This document shows, one piece after another, positions 43,497 to 57,551 of a stretch of DNA of 64,000 nt; position 1 is the stretch's first letter, and every line of letters starts with the position of its first letter. This stretch comes from Vermamoeba vermiformis (taxonomy: Eukaryota > Tubulinea > Echinamoebida), in NCBI GenBank assembly GCA_045837725.1, contig JBEWZL010000119.1:62001-126000 (forward strand), read 5' to 3'. The notes under the pieces were generated by a model. It had not been told where the DNA came from. It ran no database searches and saw nothing but the letters and a program-made list of their open reading frames with translations. The position numbers and the translations under genes are program-made.

Positions 43497-46400
43497 ATGA
43501 GCAAGCGAAAGCCACAGAAAGTAGATTGGAGTAACAAAAAATACTCGTCGATTCCACCGACCCTAATACAGCAACAATCATTGTCAAATGTTGTGGAATT
43601 AAGATTATCGAATAATTCATTAAAAGAACTGCCGTGGGAAATTTTGGCGCAAGCGATGCCTAATCTGCGGAGTTTATGGCTCAACAAGAACGAATTTGCA
43701 GACCTACCAGCAGGAGTAGCTCAATTAAATGGATTAAGAAAATTGCATTTGGAAGACAACAAAATTACCATGGTTACACCCCAGATTTCGAAGCTAGAGG
43801 AACTGAGGAAACTGTATCTAAATAATAACAAATTAATTCAGCTGCCAGCGGAAATGCATAAATTAGCACAATTAACGAGGCTCAACGTATCAAATAATAG
43901 CCTCAAAATTATCCCATCGGAGTTCCATTGCTTGACCCAACTTAAAACGCTCAACATCGACAACAATCCAATGATCTCGCCACCGCCATTTATGTGCGCG
44001 AGTGGCACCATCCCTCTGCTCAATTTTCTAAGGCAGCAATATGACTCGTTGCAAAAGAGAGGCAACAGACACAACATTTCTTCAGCGAGTTTGAAGAATC
44101 TGCCGATGGATGACGGTTCAAAGACGGGTGGTAAAACGCCTCCTGTATCCAAGAGGACCTCTTCACGGCCACGAGATCGAGATCGAGAGCGGTCCAATTC
44201 GCTAACGGTAATTACTTTTATAGCAATTACAGCAGTTCAAAACTTTCAAATTAATTAATGGATCTTAACTTCCGAAAAGTACTTTTGAACGTAGTGAAAA
44301 TTAATAGTCTATATGGCCAAGATATTATTAGAGTAAATTTTGAACCCCAACCCCTCCCAAGATCCGGAACACAATTTTAATTCATTAATTTAGAAATTTA
44401 AACTGCGTTTAAAAACGGTTTTTATTTCTAATAATAACTTTATTGTTAATACCATAACAGTTCTATCATATTGTAGCTGATTGTTTATAATTTTACTCAT
44501 TCGAATTTTTTACGTTACAGCATAGCGATGGCTACACGAACTTTGGGGCTAATCAACGCGTGTATATATTAGTGACTCATTGTGTATCTCAATCACAAGG
44601 TCTACGTCCTTATATGGAAGACAGATACGTTGTAATTCCTGAAGTCAAACTCGATCATCTGCACACAGATGAGAGCCTGCAGCTCGTTGATACATTTAAA
44701 ACCAATAAGAAGCGCAAGAAGAGAAGGAAGTCAGACGCTTCTAGTGCCAGCAATGAAAAAGGAGTAAGTTGTAACGTTAGATCACCAGCGAGACCAACAA
44801 ATTGCCTTTTAAGGAAATTCACAAAACTTATTTGCCCTTCACTCTAACCTCATAATATGCTACGCAATCAATTATATGATCTAATCATGATTTTTTGCAT
44901 TTTTTTAGGAACCAAAACAAGAAGTTAAACCTGGTTTAGAAATGCTCAATGAAGGTGATTATAATTTAACAGGCTTTTAGCCCTCGACATTTATTAAATT
45001 ATGTATTATAGTCCCCGAAGAGAACAATGATAGCACAAAGACCCCCAACGGCTCTTCAGATCCGAGCACCACAGCACCGAACACCGGTAAATCCGACACT
45101 GTTCCAAGCAGTGCTCGCGGACTGAAGAGCTCTTCATCGAGCAATGCAGCAGGAGGCAATAGCGGTGCAGAGCAAGCACCTTCGCCCGATTCAGTTGAAG
45201 GCTTGAAGGCCAAAGAGAAGAAAAAGAGAGCGAGTGACAGACCCAAAAAGACTGGTACCCCAGCAGCACCGAGTGACACGCAAACTAATCCTCATTCAGA
45301 GCCTAATTCTTTGAATCCTGGCGAAATGCCAATGAAATCGTCTTCGAGACCTGAGCTGTTTAAACACAAACCACTGGATCCGACGAGCGAACAGGCCAAT
45401 AACAACGAGGCTGTGAAAAAGAAGCCGTCAAAGAGAGATTTGATTCGCGAAGAACGAAGCAAAGATCTCAAGAGTCAGCTGAAAGACATGAGCATTAAGG
45501 ACAAGGACGACAAAGAAGACAAAAAAGAAGAGACCAACAGCAACAAAGAAAACAACGCAAACAACAATTCCAAAGAAGAAAATAATCAAAGCGAAGACAA
45601 AAATACAAAGGATGATGCAGAGAAAAACTCAGACGAGTTAACAAAGCGTGCGTCAAGTCCTCGCATATACATCACAGACGATACTGTGCTTGATCCCGAT
45701 GCACCGGCTGTGACCATCGACGCCACACCAGAGACCATCGAAAAGCAGGTCAAAACAACGTCCAAGCGCGGCTTCAAAAAGCTCCGCACGGGCAGCGGTA
45801 CGTTAAATGCTTCATGAACTCATTGGTGTTCTTGCTATTCATTACTGACGCTGGTTTGCTCTAGTGGGCATCTTTGGCGTGTACGACGGACACGGTGGAG
45901 GTCGTTGTGCTGATTACACGGCTGACAATCTTCACATCAACATTATGAACGAGAAAGAAGCGCTCAAGAACGACGACTTCAAGACAGCTTTCCACAAAGG
46001 ATTCCTCAAGACCGACGATCAGTTCTTAACCAAGTGTCGCGAGGAGGTTCGTGGCATCATAGTTTGTTGTCTTTAAGTCGGTTATTAACACGTGATTAGG
46101 GCTGGATGGACGGCAGCACAGCGGTCTTCGTCATGCTGAAAAACAATCGATTGATGTTGGGCCACACTGGTGACACGCGTGCTGTGTTGTGTCGCGGCAA
46201 GAAAGCGATTGAATTGACATCTGATCACAAGCCTGATCGCCAAGACGAGCAAGAAAGGTCAGTACTCTTCGCACTTACTATCGCTTCGAGGTTGTGCTTA
46301 CATTAAGCCCTTTAGAGTTGAAAAGCTTGGAGGCAAAGTCGAAGTGAGCGCACAAACAGGTTGGGTCCCCCGTGTCCAAGGACATCTCGCTGTGTCACGA

Positions 46401-46814
46401 TCACTAGGCGACATTCGGCTGAAAGAACCCGTGACATTTGTGTCTGCTGAGCCTGAATACAACGAATATGTGTTGGGTCCTAACGACCAGTTCTTCTTAA
46501 TTGCCAGTGACGGCATTTGGGATGTCATGCACAATCAGGTACGTGGCAAGGTTTATTGACATTTTTTGACACTTAGCTAACTTTAATTTCATTCGCAGCA
46601 AGCAGTTGACATAGTGCGCAAGTGTCCTGACAAGTATTCAGCGAGCGAACAACTCGTGAACAAAGCGCTCAAGCTCGGCAGTCGCGACAACATCACCGCA
46701 CTGGTGGTGTGGCTGAGCTGGAACATGGAGTACGTCGAACCTGCGATGATGTCCAGTCCCGAGGCCTCTGTTGATTCTGACAGCGACAGCGGCGCGAAAG
46801 AAAAATCTCTGTAA
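43497..46814 (+). CDS. LRR-PP2C protein phosphatase with a long insert
   Basis: Ser/Thr phosphatase fused to leucine-rich repeats. Exons 43497-44207, 44521-44763, 44909-44954, 45012-45797, 45865-46046, 46100-46257, 46316-46538, 46599-46814; 854 aa. Residues about 30-170 hold six LRRs (LRLSNNSLKELP, LWLNKNEFADLP, LHLEDNKITMV, LYLNNNKLIQLP, LNVSNNSLKIIP). A basic Ser/Arg linker follows. The PP2C domain opens with QGLRPYMEDRYVVIP, is broken by about 310 charged low-complexity residues, and resumes at GIFGVYDGHGG. It has DGSTAVFVML, GHTGDTRAVL, LAVSRSLGD, IASDGIWDV and SRDNITALVV. All metal-binding Asp (MED, DG, DG, DN) are present. LRR-PP2C fusions also occur in PHLPP, but without this insert. 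Intron 2 has a full CArG palindrome. Confidence 0.92.
44803..44818. promoter_or_regulatory. Mcm1/CArG palindrome, LRR-PP2C intron 2
   Basis: TTGCCTTTTAAGGAAA, full TTNCC(A/T)6GGNAA match within a 145-nt intron. Confidence 0.55.
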
Positions 46815-47098
46815 CATATCACTCCTGTACGTATTTTAACCAACACCCGAAAAGTAAATAATTCTAAAAATGGAAATACGATAATAACTATCACAAATAA
46901 TAATATTGAACAAAATAGCAATTAAGACTACGACAAAGATACTGCGCTAGATGTCGAAATGCTAAGTACCTAATTTTGGGTCCGCAATGAAATTCCGCAG
47001 CATTTTTTCGTGCGGAGCAAAATGATCGTTTGACACCAAAAATGTCAAAGCAATTCATCCAAAGAAAGTCATTAGTATAATGAAGTGTTGTATTAACG

Positions 47099-48823
47099 CT
47101 ACAGTTTGGCAATGTCCACTTGCAATACAACGTTGTGCTCGATCATCCTCTGAATCTGATCCGCAGTGAAACCGTTCTCGACCAAAATATCGCGTGAGTG
47201 TTGACCCACTTTAGGCTGAGGCTTGACAACATTAGTGCCTGGTGTGCGTGACAGCTTGGGCGCTGGTGCTGGTGCCACTTCTTGTTTGGATTCACTGAAA
47301 GAACAAGTGACACGTGTCAGCCAAATGAAATTTTTGCAGTACTAATGGTCAGATCAGCTTACTTTGAAATCAATAACTTTCGTGCGACAGTGTTCGGGTG
47401 CTCATTAAAGTCGTGAATATCAACTACTGGCGCCACACACGCGTCACTGCCGTCAAAAATAGAAGTCCACTCCTCTTGTGTCTTGCTCGCAAATTTTTTC
47501 TTCAATTCGTTGCGCAGATCAGGCCACTTGCCACTATCAAATTGAGGCCAGTCTTCTAGATTAAATCCCAATAACTGCAATAATTAATTAATATTTTTCG
47601 AGGCAGATCCTACCGCCGAAACATACCTCCATCGCTTTGTTATAAAATTGCGGTTCTAACGAGCCAATTGACATGTATTTACCGTCCTGAGTCTGATATA
47701 CCTATACATATCATATTTAGTATTAATGTAATAATCAAAAGTTAATTTTACCTCGTAGAAAGGAGATCCACCGTCGAGCATGTTATTGCCACGTGAATCC
47801 GTCAAAACACCGTGGCTAATAGACCGATTAATATTATAGTAGTTATACCATACACTTACAATTTATGTTTGTATAAGAATGAGCCAATATACAGTACTCC
47901 ATCGACCATTGCATTGTCGATCACTTGACCTTTGCCAGATCTCGTTCTGAAATCATGAGGTGAGTATAGATAAGGTTAATTATGGTATGCATACCTTTCA
48001 AATAATGCCAATATAATACCGAAGGCGCATAATAAGCCTCCAGCGGCAAAATCAGCTAAAATATTGATCGGAAACATTGGTGGCTCGTTTGATCGACCAA
48101 GCATCTGAAATTGAATATAAAATGTAAATATAGCCAATAAATAATATGACGTTATGTAATTTACCGATAAAATGCCGGAAAGAGCCAAATAATTGATGTC
48201 GTGGCCTGCGATATTCGCGTAGGGACCTAAAATACGGATCAAGGCATTAGAATAGAGTATGATGGTAAATATGGGCACTAGATAGTATTTATATACCTGT
48301 TTGACCAAAGCCTGTCAATCTCGCGTAAATGAGTCGCGGATTTCGCTTGCAAAGTTCGTCAGGGCCTAATCCGTTCTTTTCCAACACACCAGGGCGGAAA
48401 GGGTCGATGAGTACGTCAGTCTATTATTAATATCGATTAGTTAAGTGCTTTTAAGCACAACCAAGCAAGATCAAGAACAGAGACATTTTTAGATCCGGAC
48501 TACGAACAATGAAGTCAAAAAAAATATTAATAATTAGCATAGTAATATTTTAAATATAATAGTCAATAAATACGCTCGATCTAATTTTGGTTCTGTCGTA
48601 CCGTTTCGATTAATTTGTAAATAATATTTCTGGCTTGTTGTTGCTTCAGATCCAATGCAATAGACCTCTTGCCACGTGACAATGTATCGTCATTGACTAG
48701 TCCTGCTGCTTGTGTTCTGTCTACTCGCACTACATCTGCTCCAAAATCGCTCAAAATCATTCCGCAAAAGGGACCTGGTGCTAAACCAGCGAATTCGAGA
48801 ACTTTAACGCCTTTAAGAGCCAT
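47099..48823 (-). CDS. AMACR: Alpha-methylacyl-CoA racemase, peroxisomal
   Basis: Family III CoA-transferase/racemase that interconverts 2R and 2S methyl-branched acyl-CoAs before beta-oxidation. Nine exons: 48823-48602, 48420-48297, 48226-48165, 48104-47995, 47946-47860, 47815-47752, 47701-47627, 47574-47363, 47294-47099; 383 aa, matching human AMACR (382). Motifs: [70 protein letters not shown] (catalytic His-Asp), [10 protein letters not shown] (second Asp) and [10 protein letters not shown] (Glu). The C-terminus is AKL, a canonical PTS1 peroxisomal signal. Intron 8 contains TGACACGTGTCA. Confidence 0.95.
47308..47319. promoter_or_regulatory. TGACACGTGTCA palindrome, AMACR intron 8
   Basis: Exact 12-mer between the exons of the racemase gene. 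Confidence 0.6.
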
Positions 48824-49363
48824 ACGTATGTATGTACAGTATATACAATGAATAAGTAGCGCTTTTGTGCTTCTCTGTAAAAAGATCTGGTTAAAATTGT
48901 CATCATTTCCTGTTGTGCGTTGTTCAAGGTAGCAGGCGAGAAGGAGTAACTTTTCATTCAACGGAATCGTATTGTATTTTGCGGCGTTAGTTGGTTTCTT
49001 TTTGCGGTGGTTTTGTTCTTCGTTTCAGATGTAGCAAGGTAAAAATTTATTCGTTTTTGTTTATCAAACTAAGCATAATCAGTAGCTGGAAGAACGTGAT
49101 GCCTAGCTAAAATTAAAAAAACAAGAGAAAAAAATATTACCTAGTTAATTCCACTAATTTTTTCAAGTCTGAGACTCGACCTCGTTGAATTTATTCAATA
49201 TGTACGTTTTTTATTGGCAAGTGCTTATGTAGTATTAAAATTATGCAATTTTTTTTAATGAAAAACGAATTAACCCAAAACCATAATTTGCTTACTAGGC
49301 GACTCGATATTTAAGCTACTATTAGCTTAATTTTAGAGTTCGACGTAAAACAATATTATTAAT
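48824..49363. other. AT-rich divergent promoter region
   Basis: About 540 bases between AMACR and the intronless ankyrin-like gene, with several short A/T runs. No exon or RNA gene seen. Confidence 0.5.
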
Positions 49364-50233
49364 ATGCTCGATTGTAGAATGAAGAGACGTAATTGCCACG
49401 ACACATCCGCCAAGCACAAAGCGAAGAGGCCAAAGCACGGTGATGGTGCAGCGAAAGCAACACTCGCTGAACCAATTTTGGATCCTTTTATCCCCGTGGA
49501 TGTTATTAAGCACCATATTATTCCATTTGGAGCACTGGATTGGCTATTAATATCTAGGGCAATTCATCAAGTTGCCATGCACCACATTGTAGACGATGAA
49601 AGAGTTATTGCAAGACAAGATGCAATGCTGAAAGAAGCTGTGATACGACAGCATTTTAAACTGGTAGAACGGTTACTTGAAGATGACAGGTATACATCAG
49701 AACACACGTTAGAAGAGGCCATTAATACAATAATTTTCGATAGTGATGATGATGGTGGATTTAAGGAAGTTGGAGAGGAGGATAAAAGGCTTATTAAGCT
49801 TCTGTTAAGCCACAAACTATTTGCTACAATCTGGCCTGACAATATCTTAAGGACTGCAGTTCAAAATGGATGGATTGACGTTGTCCAGCATATTCTTGCT
49901 ACAAGCAAGCATACATTTGAAAATTGGCATGGGATTGCAATATATTGCAGTGCTCCTGTTGAAACACTTAAACTCATTAGGCAAGACCCGAGGTTCCGTT
50001 CAAACGATGAGAAGACTGCTAAACAGCTAAGGAATGCAATATCTCGAGGTAACATAGGAGCAGCGATCCTAATTCTGGAGGATGAAAGGACGAATTTTGA
50101 AAGTGCGGTGAGGATATTAGGTCGGTTTAGAGAAGGTGTAAAAATTTTGTTAGCAGACCCGAGATTAGTACAATCAACTTATTATCAAAACATAATGTGC
50201 GAAACAATAGCTGAGTTCGATGAACTGCGTTGA
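49364..50233 (+). CDS. Intronless ankyrin-like repeat protein
   Basis: Not assigned. One exon of 289 aa. After a basic N-terminus (KRPKHGDG) there is an F-box-like or linker helix (FIPVDVIKHHIIPFGALDWLLISRA). Then come degenerate helical repeats resembling ankyrin units of the kind seen in amoebal and giant-virus-like proteins: LKEAVIRQHFKLVERLLEDDRYT, ILRTAVQNGWIDVVQHILATS, LRNAISRGNIGAAILILEDERTN, VKILLADPRLVQ. Each has the A..G....V..LL.D pattern. It has no intron, unlike most genes around it, and a more AT-rich codon choice, so a retrogene or transferred origin is possible. The start could also be the Met at 49379. Confidence 0.65.
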   Translation: MLDCRMKRRNCHDTSAKHKAKRPKHGDGAAKATLAEPILDPFIPVDVIKHHIIPFGALDWLLISRAIHQVAMHHIVDDERVIARQDAMLKEAVIRQHFKLVERLLEDDRYTSEHTLEEAINTIIFDSDDDGGFKEVGEEDKRLIKLLLSHKLFATIWPDNILRTAVQNGWIDVVQHILATSKHTFENWHGIAIYCSAPVETLKLIRQDPRFRSNDEKTAKQLRNAISRGNIGAAILILEDERTNFESAVRILGRFREGVKILLADPRLVQSTYYQNIMCETIAEFDELR

Positions 50234-50653
50234 AGCAAGATATTGTACTTAAAGATCTTTCATCGATGAGAGATCTGATTTGAATAAACGACACCGTTTT
50301 TGGTGGTGACACTTGCATTCTATTCTGTGTCAAGTATAAATAAAATCTAATACAACCAAAATTAGGCAATATAATTCCCACCTAAGTAATCGGGTCAGAA
50401 CGGCTTTGGAACTTGAGGGTAGGTCAGCGGATGTATCAATCCAATAACAGCGATTCAAATCTCAACGACTTCTCCGCTATTGAGTAGTCCGCGAGTCACT
50501 GCCGCTTATTAAGCACTTTTCAAAGCTATCCTGCGTTGTTTTATTATTTGTCGTTCGAAATTTAGACGGTTTTTGAACTTCGCACTCGTTTGAAACAAAA
50601 ATTTCATTTTAAACTCATCTAATTCACAGAAGAACACTACTGTGGCTTAAATC
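50234..50653. other. Intergenic region upstream of ADPGK
   Basis: About 420 bases. A near CArG (CCAAAATTAGGCAA, one base too long) lies at about 50357. No exon or RNA gene recognised. Confidence 0.45.
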
Positions 50654-52949
<2,296 letters not shown>

Positions 52950-53186
52950 CAGCACCGAGGCTGTATGGTGTGGGAGCAGCTGTTTGTAATTACCAACAAA
53001 AGACCGAAATAAATAATTTTAAAAGTTGGACTACATGCACTACTACCAAATTTGTACAAGACCTTTCGAAATGTTTTTCGTTAATGCCGTATGAAAAACA
53101 GGTATTAAGAATAAACAACAAAAAGATTACGCGTTTATTAGGTAAAGCTCTAACAGCTTTCCTTTTTTAGCGCAAGTTCAATCCAC

Positions 53187-54566
53187 TTAGCTTTGATTGA
53201 CGTTATCAAACTCGCCAGCGACCTTGACCACGGCACGATATCTGTAGCCTTTGTTCTGCTCAAAGTTGTCGAGCACTTTGTTCACGTCGCGAATGCTGAA
53301 CAGTTCAGTCTCGGGCACGATATTATACTTGGAACAGAACTGCAGTGTTTTCATCGTGGACTCGCTGTTGCCGTTGTTCGAAGTGACGAACTTGCGCTGC
53401 TTGTAGAGCAATGGGAACACGGGCAAGTTGACCTCGCCTTTCGAAGGCAAGCCTAACAAGCAGAAGATGCCGTTGGGCTTGACAAGACTGATGAACTGGC
53501 CCCAGTCTGGGTTGTGGTAGCTCGTGTTCACGACGAAGCCAAACTGTTCTTCAGCGGCCTTGAGCTCTTCTTTCGAGTTCTCATCGATAAATTTCACAGC
53601 GCCCATCTTGAACACATCCGCTTCTTTGTCAGCCGAAGATGAAATCACACTCACTTCCAAACCCATCTGCGCGGCCATCTTGACGAATAAATGGCCCAAA
53701 CCACCGAATCCGATCAATGCGACTTTAGTACCAGGCGGCAGATCGTACTCGAGGAGGGGTGAAAACACCGTGACACCAGCACAGAATAACGGGGCTGCTT
53801 TCTCCGAGGGAATATTGTCGGGGATAGGAATGGCCCAGCGACTGTCAATGCGCAAATACTCTGAAAATCCACCGTTGTTGCCGTCAAACGCGATTTGAGG
53901 AACGCCGCCAGGGCACAAGTTGTCACGACCCTTGCGGCACATCTCGCACTAGGATAAAGGCAGGTTAGTATGTAGTATATTATAGCTGGCAAGCTGCTTA
54001 CGTGGTGGCAAGATCTCTTCCACCAGCCAACTCCGACGCGATCTCCGATCTTCAACTTTCGGATGGGCAGATCTTCGTTCAACGGAGCCAACGCGGGATT
54101 AGTGCTTTGTTTTAGAGGAATTTGTTTGCCATCAGCTTGAATGCCAGGACCTGAGGCATTGGGACCTAAAGCAGTCACGATACCAATGATCTCGTGACCT
54201 GGTGCGAAAGGATACTTTGCTGCACCGATCTCATTGCGCAAGCAAGCAACTAATGGAAATTAGAACGAGATCAGGATTGTTTTAATGATATTTACCATCG
54301 GTGTGGCAGACACCGCAATGGGTTACCTGGATTTCGACCTCGTCCGCTCCTAAAGGTTCTGAAATGAATTCCCATTGCTTAAGATGAGTCAATGGCGCAA
54401 ATCCTAATTTAATGATTAGTATTCATGTTATTCTAAGCATTAGTTTCGTACCAGCATAGCATCTAATGCGACGCTCGCCGTTCTTTAATTCGCGCTGATC
54501 TGGCTTGTGGGTCAACTCAGTAAATTTGCCCACGACTTGTTGGGGGATAGCTTTTAATGCTTCCAT
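53187..54566 (-). CDS. Zinc-dependent alcohol dehydrogenase (CAD/YahK type)
   Basis: Medium-chain dehydrogenase/reductase, NADP(H)-dependent by its relatives, reducing aldehydes. Exons 54566-54452, 54403-54296, 54249-54002, 53948-53187; 410 aa. Catalytic zinc ligands: Cys in THCGVCHTD and His in FAPGHEIIG. Structural zinc CHHCEMCRKGRDNLC (four Cys, CxxCxxCx7C) is split by the last intron. Rossmann motif VALIGFGGLGHLFVKMAAQMG is followed by VSVISSSADKE, where Ser residues after the beta-strand favour NADPH, as in cinnamyl-alcohol dehydrogenases. A 35-residue N-terminal extension and an insert before the structural zinc (ASGPGIQADGKQIPLK) make it longer than the usual 350 residues. Confidence 0.92.
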
Positions 54567-54955
54567 GGTGATAAATGTAAATAGAATAATTCTTTGTAAT
54601 TTGTTTTTTCTTTAAATAACAGATCGCGTGACAAAACGAGAAAATCAATAAAAATTCAACAAATATTTTTATAAAATTGCTAAGCAATAATTTTGCAATG
54701 TAACTTGAAGATGCAGTAATCAAAAATACTTTTACCGAATGACAACAATAGGAGCTTTTGATCTTCGAAAAAAGACTGATTAAATCATCTCAGGTAACGC
54801 GCAATTATATGGGGTCCATCATATATTCAATTAAATACGTCGTACTATAATTTGGTGCTATTGAGTTCAAAGTACGTTGTTTTTGAGGACAAAATCTTCA
54901 GGCCTATTTAATTTTTTGTGTGTCAAAAGTCCCGAGGCAGCACAACGCTTAAAAT
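54567..54955. other. AT-rich divergent promoter
   Basis: About 390 bases between the dehydrogenase and the PX gene; no exon or RNA gene seen. Confidence 0.5.
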
Positions 54956-57121
54956 ATGGATATTGATTGTGTAGTAGTGTTTGATCTTCGAGATAAGTAA
55001 GTAATCATTTATGTGGCCTGATCTTTCGATTAAATTTTTTTTTATAGGTTGGAAGTTAGCGCCTTGTCAGAAATTAAATGCGCTGCTTTAACAATAATTT
55101 TAGCATTACATAAGCAATCACTAGCTCATGGTTTTACTCTATTAAAAATCGAGGAGTCAGCATCTGGAATTTTCCTCGAGCCAACAAATAATTTGGAGCC
55201 TATTCAAGTAGCTATCGAGGCCATACTAGAGAGAAAAATTCTAAGAAATATTGAAGCAGCCGAATATATCAACGAAGTCTCAAAATCAATTGGTGATAAA
55301 GTCCTGTCATTGACCATATTTTCCAACGGATCCAAAGAGTTGATCACCGATGCCTTTCTTAAATTACAGTGCAATATGGAAGTATTCTTCTTAGGCCCTA
55401 CATCGTGCAACATGTCATCACTTCAAGCCCAAGCCAACAAATTTGCTTCGGGTGATGCGAGTTACTGTCTGGACTTTATTGATCGTGTCAATATGATCGA
55501 TCAAATGCAAAGTGGCAATGAAATTTCACACGAGAGCGAGAAGCCTGCGAATGTAGATATACCAAAAAAGGAAATTGAAGTTGTACAGAAGCCCGAATCA
55601 AGCCTACAACCAGTGGCCTCGAGCAGTATAAATTTTGCCACGACTAAACGGCTCGATGTGGTACGTTAACAATTGAAATTAATATAATTATATTAACATG
55701 GTATACTAGCCTCGTCGAGCTAAAGCTAACGGCCGACCTCCGACGAAGAAAAAACGATCAGCAGCCGCGCCTGACACCCAAGAAAGTGATGCTGAACACG
55801 TGCCTGAAAGTCAGCCCGTTGATACCAAACACGAGCCTGAAAAGCAGCCCACGACACCTGAAAAACAGCCGACCAGTCCTGAACGCAAACCTGCGCCGAA
55901 CAAACCCTTGCCCGAACTTCCAGTGGCTAACATTGCCCCGTCCTCACCGCCTGAAACAAAATCCACCGCGCCGAACAAACCTCTACCCGAAGTTCCAGTG
56001 GCTAACGTTGCCCCGCCCTCGCCACAAACTGAGCCAAAATCAACTGCGCCGAAAAAACCTTTGCCCGAGATTCCCACTCCTCAAATCGCCCCGCCGTCTC
56101 CAAGGTAAGAAAAAACAATACTATTATTAATAAAATTAACGTGTCCTGTTAGGAGCCCGAAAGCTAGTCCTCGAATTGAAATCACAGTGATCAGCAACGC
56201 AATTGCTGATAGCGCGGTAAAGAATCAACATGAAACTGCATCAGTGCCGCCATCATCGAGCACGGAGCCCGTGTCCAATGAAAGTCCTAAGAGCCAAACT
56301 AACGAGGCTGAACCTAACGCCGTTACACCTGTGCCAACTGAACACAAGCCAGAAGAGCCACAAGTCACAGCCACACCGACTAAAACACTCGAGACAGAGT
56401 CACCGTCAATACGACCACCCTCGCGCTATGGCGTGGAAATACCAGAGTCTGAGAGGATTGATCGAAGTATCAAACAGGCCATGTGGAAGACGTACAAGAA
56501 GTCGAGTGATGATCACGAGTCGACAGATGAATACAGCAATTGGAGCGATCAGAGCGAGTACAGTTCAATGGAACAGGCCAAAGATAAAGACACCGCGAGG
56601 AATTCTAATTCTAGCCAGAAGAGCCAAGGCAGTCAAACGAGTCAGACAAGCAAGGCTAGTCAAGCGAGTCAAGTGAGTCAGACGAGCGATGCACAGTCAC
56701 AAAAGAGTGTTAGCCCTGAAGATCTGAAGCGCGTGTGGGTCAAAGTCAACACTGAAGGCGTCGGATCTAGTCGCTACACGAGCTATCAGATTGAAGTTTT
56801 GGTACGTACTTGACCTCAATAATGCACTCTATATCAAGCGCTACCTTCAACTTAATCAGCATATTAACTCCTAAGTTGTCTATTTAGGTTAACGGCAAGA
56901 GTGTTGTCGGCCATAAGAGATACTCAGAAATTCGAACGTTGTACGATACATTACACTTTTCCGTCAAGAGCGAGTTCGGCAGATTTCCCTCGAAGACTAC
57001 GAACAAAATGGACACGATGGTTATTTACACGCGCCAACAGTACTTTTTGAAGTTCTTTACAAAGCTATTGGAGATTAATCAAGAAGGCGTAGTTAAATTT
57101 TTACAAACTGATAGCAGCTAA
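54956..57121 (+). CDS. PX-domain protein with Pro-rich repeats and an SQ/TQ cluster
   Basis: Exons 54956-54996, 55048-55660, 55710-56104, 56153-56801, 56888-57121; 643 aa. The N-terminal 165 residues form an alpha/beta domain with a von Willebrand A-like feel (VVVFDLRDK start, VLSLTIFSNGSKEL, MEVFFLGPTS), but I cannot name it. The middle has three tandem Pro-rich units (KPLPELPVANIAPSSP, KPLPEVPVANVAPPSP, KPLPEIPTPQIAPPSP), candidate SH3 ligands. Further on, a run of SQ/TQ pairs (about residues 505-535, SQKSQGSQTSQTSKASQASQ) resembles an ATM/ATR target cluster. The C-terminal 110 residues look like a PX phosphoinositide-binding domain (VWVKVNTEG, YQIEVLVNGKSVVGHKRYSEIRTLYDTL, FPSKT, QYFLKFFTKLL). 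Likely a membrane-associated adaptor. Confidence 0.72.
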
Positions 57122-57551
57122 GTAAAAGTAGTTTACTTGCATAAGGATGTGGATTTCCCGATCGTATTTTAAGCCATTGGAATTCTTGACCAAAGGAACA
57201 TCTGGGAGTCCGATCCAACTTCCAGGTTCTTTCCGCGATAGACTTTAACTAGAATAGCTTCGGCATATAGAACATTGAAGCGATTCCTTATGTTGTTAAT
57301 GACTTTGTCAAGACATCGTGACTTAACTGAGAAAAAATCATGACTTAACTCGACTAGCCGTTTTTTTTTGTCTTAGTTTTTATCTATTCACTTGGCGCGC
57401 AGATAGCCGCGAATATTTTGTCGCGATAACCTTTGTATATTTATGTTTATATTGTAATCATAGGCGTGGCCAAGCAGAGGATTCAGGTTTCCGATTCTGG
57501 CTTTGGTTTAATCTGATCAGTTTTTCTTTCCGATTGAAAAACTAAATTATA
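57122..57551. other. Intergenic, promoter of the dual-specificity phosphatase
   Basis: About 430 bases, no exon. It contains an E2F-like TTGGCGCGC (57392-57400) about 150 bases before the ATG and a T run near 57361. Confidence 0.5.

Noticed and set aside
57255-57300. U6 snRNA-like words (GCTTCGGCA, GAAGCGATTCC)
   Set aside because: The invariant ACAGAGA box and the U2-pairing region are absent and the order of words is wrong.
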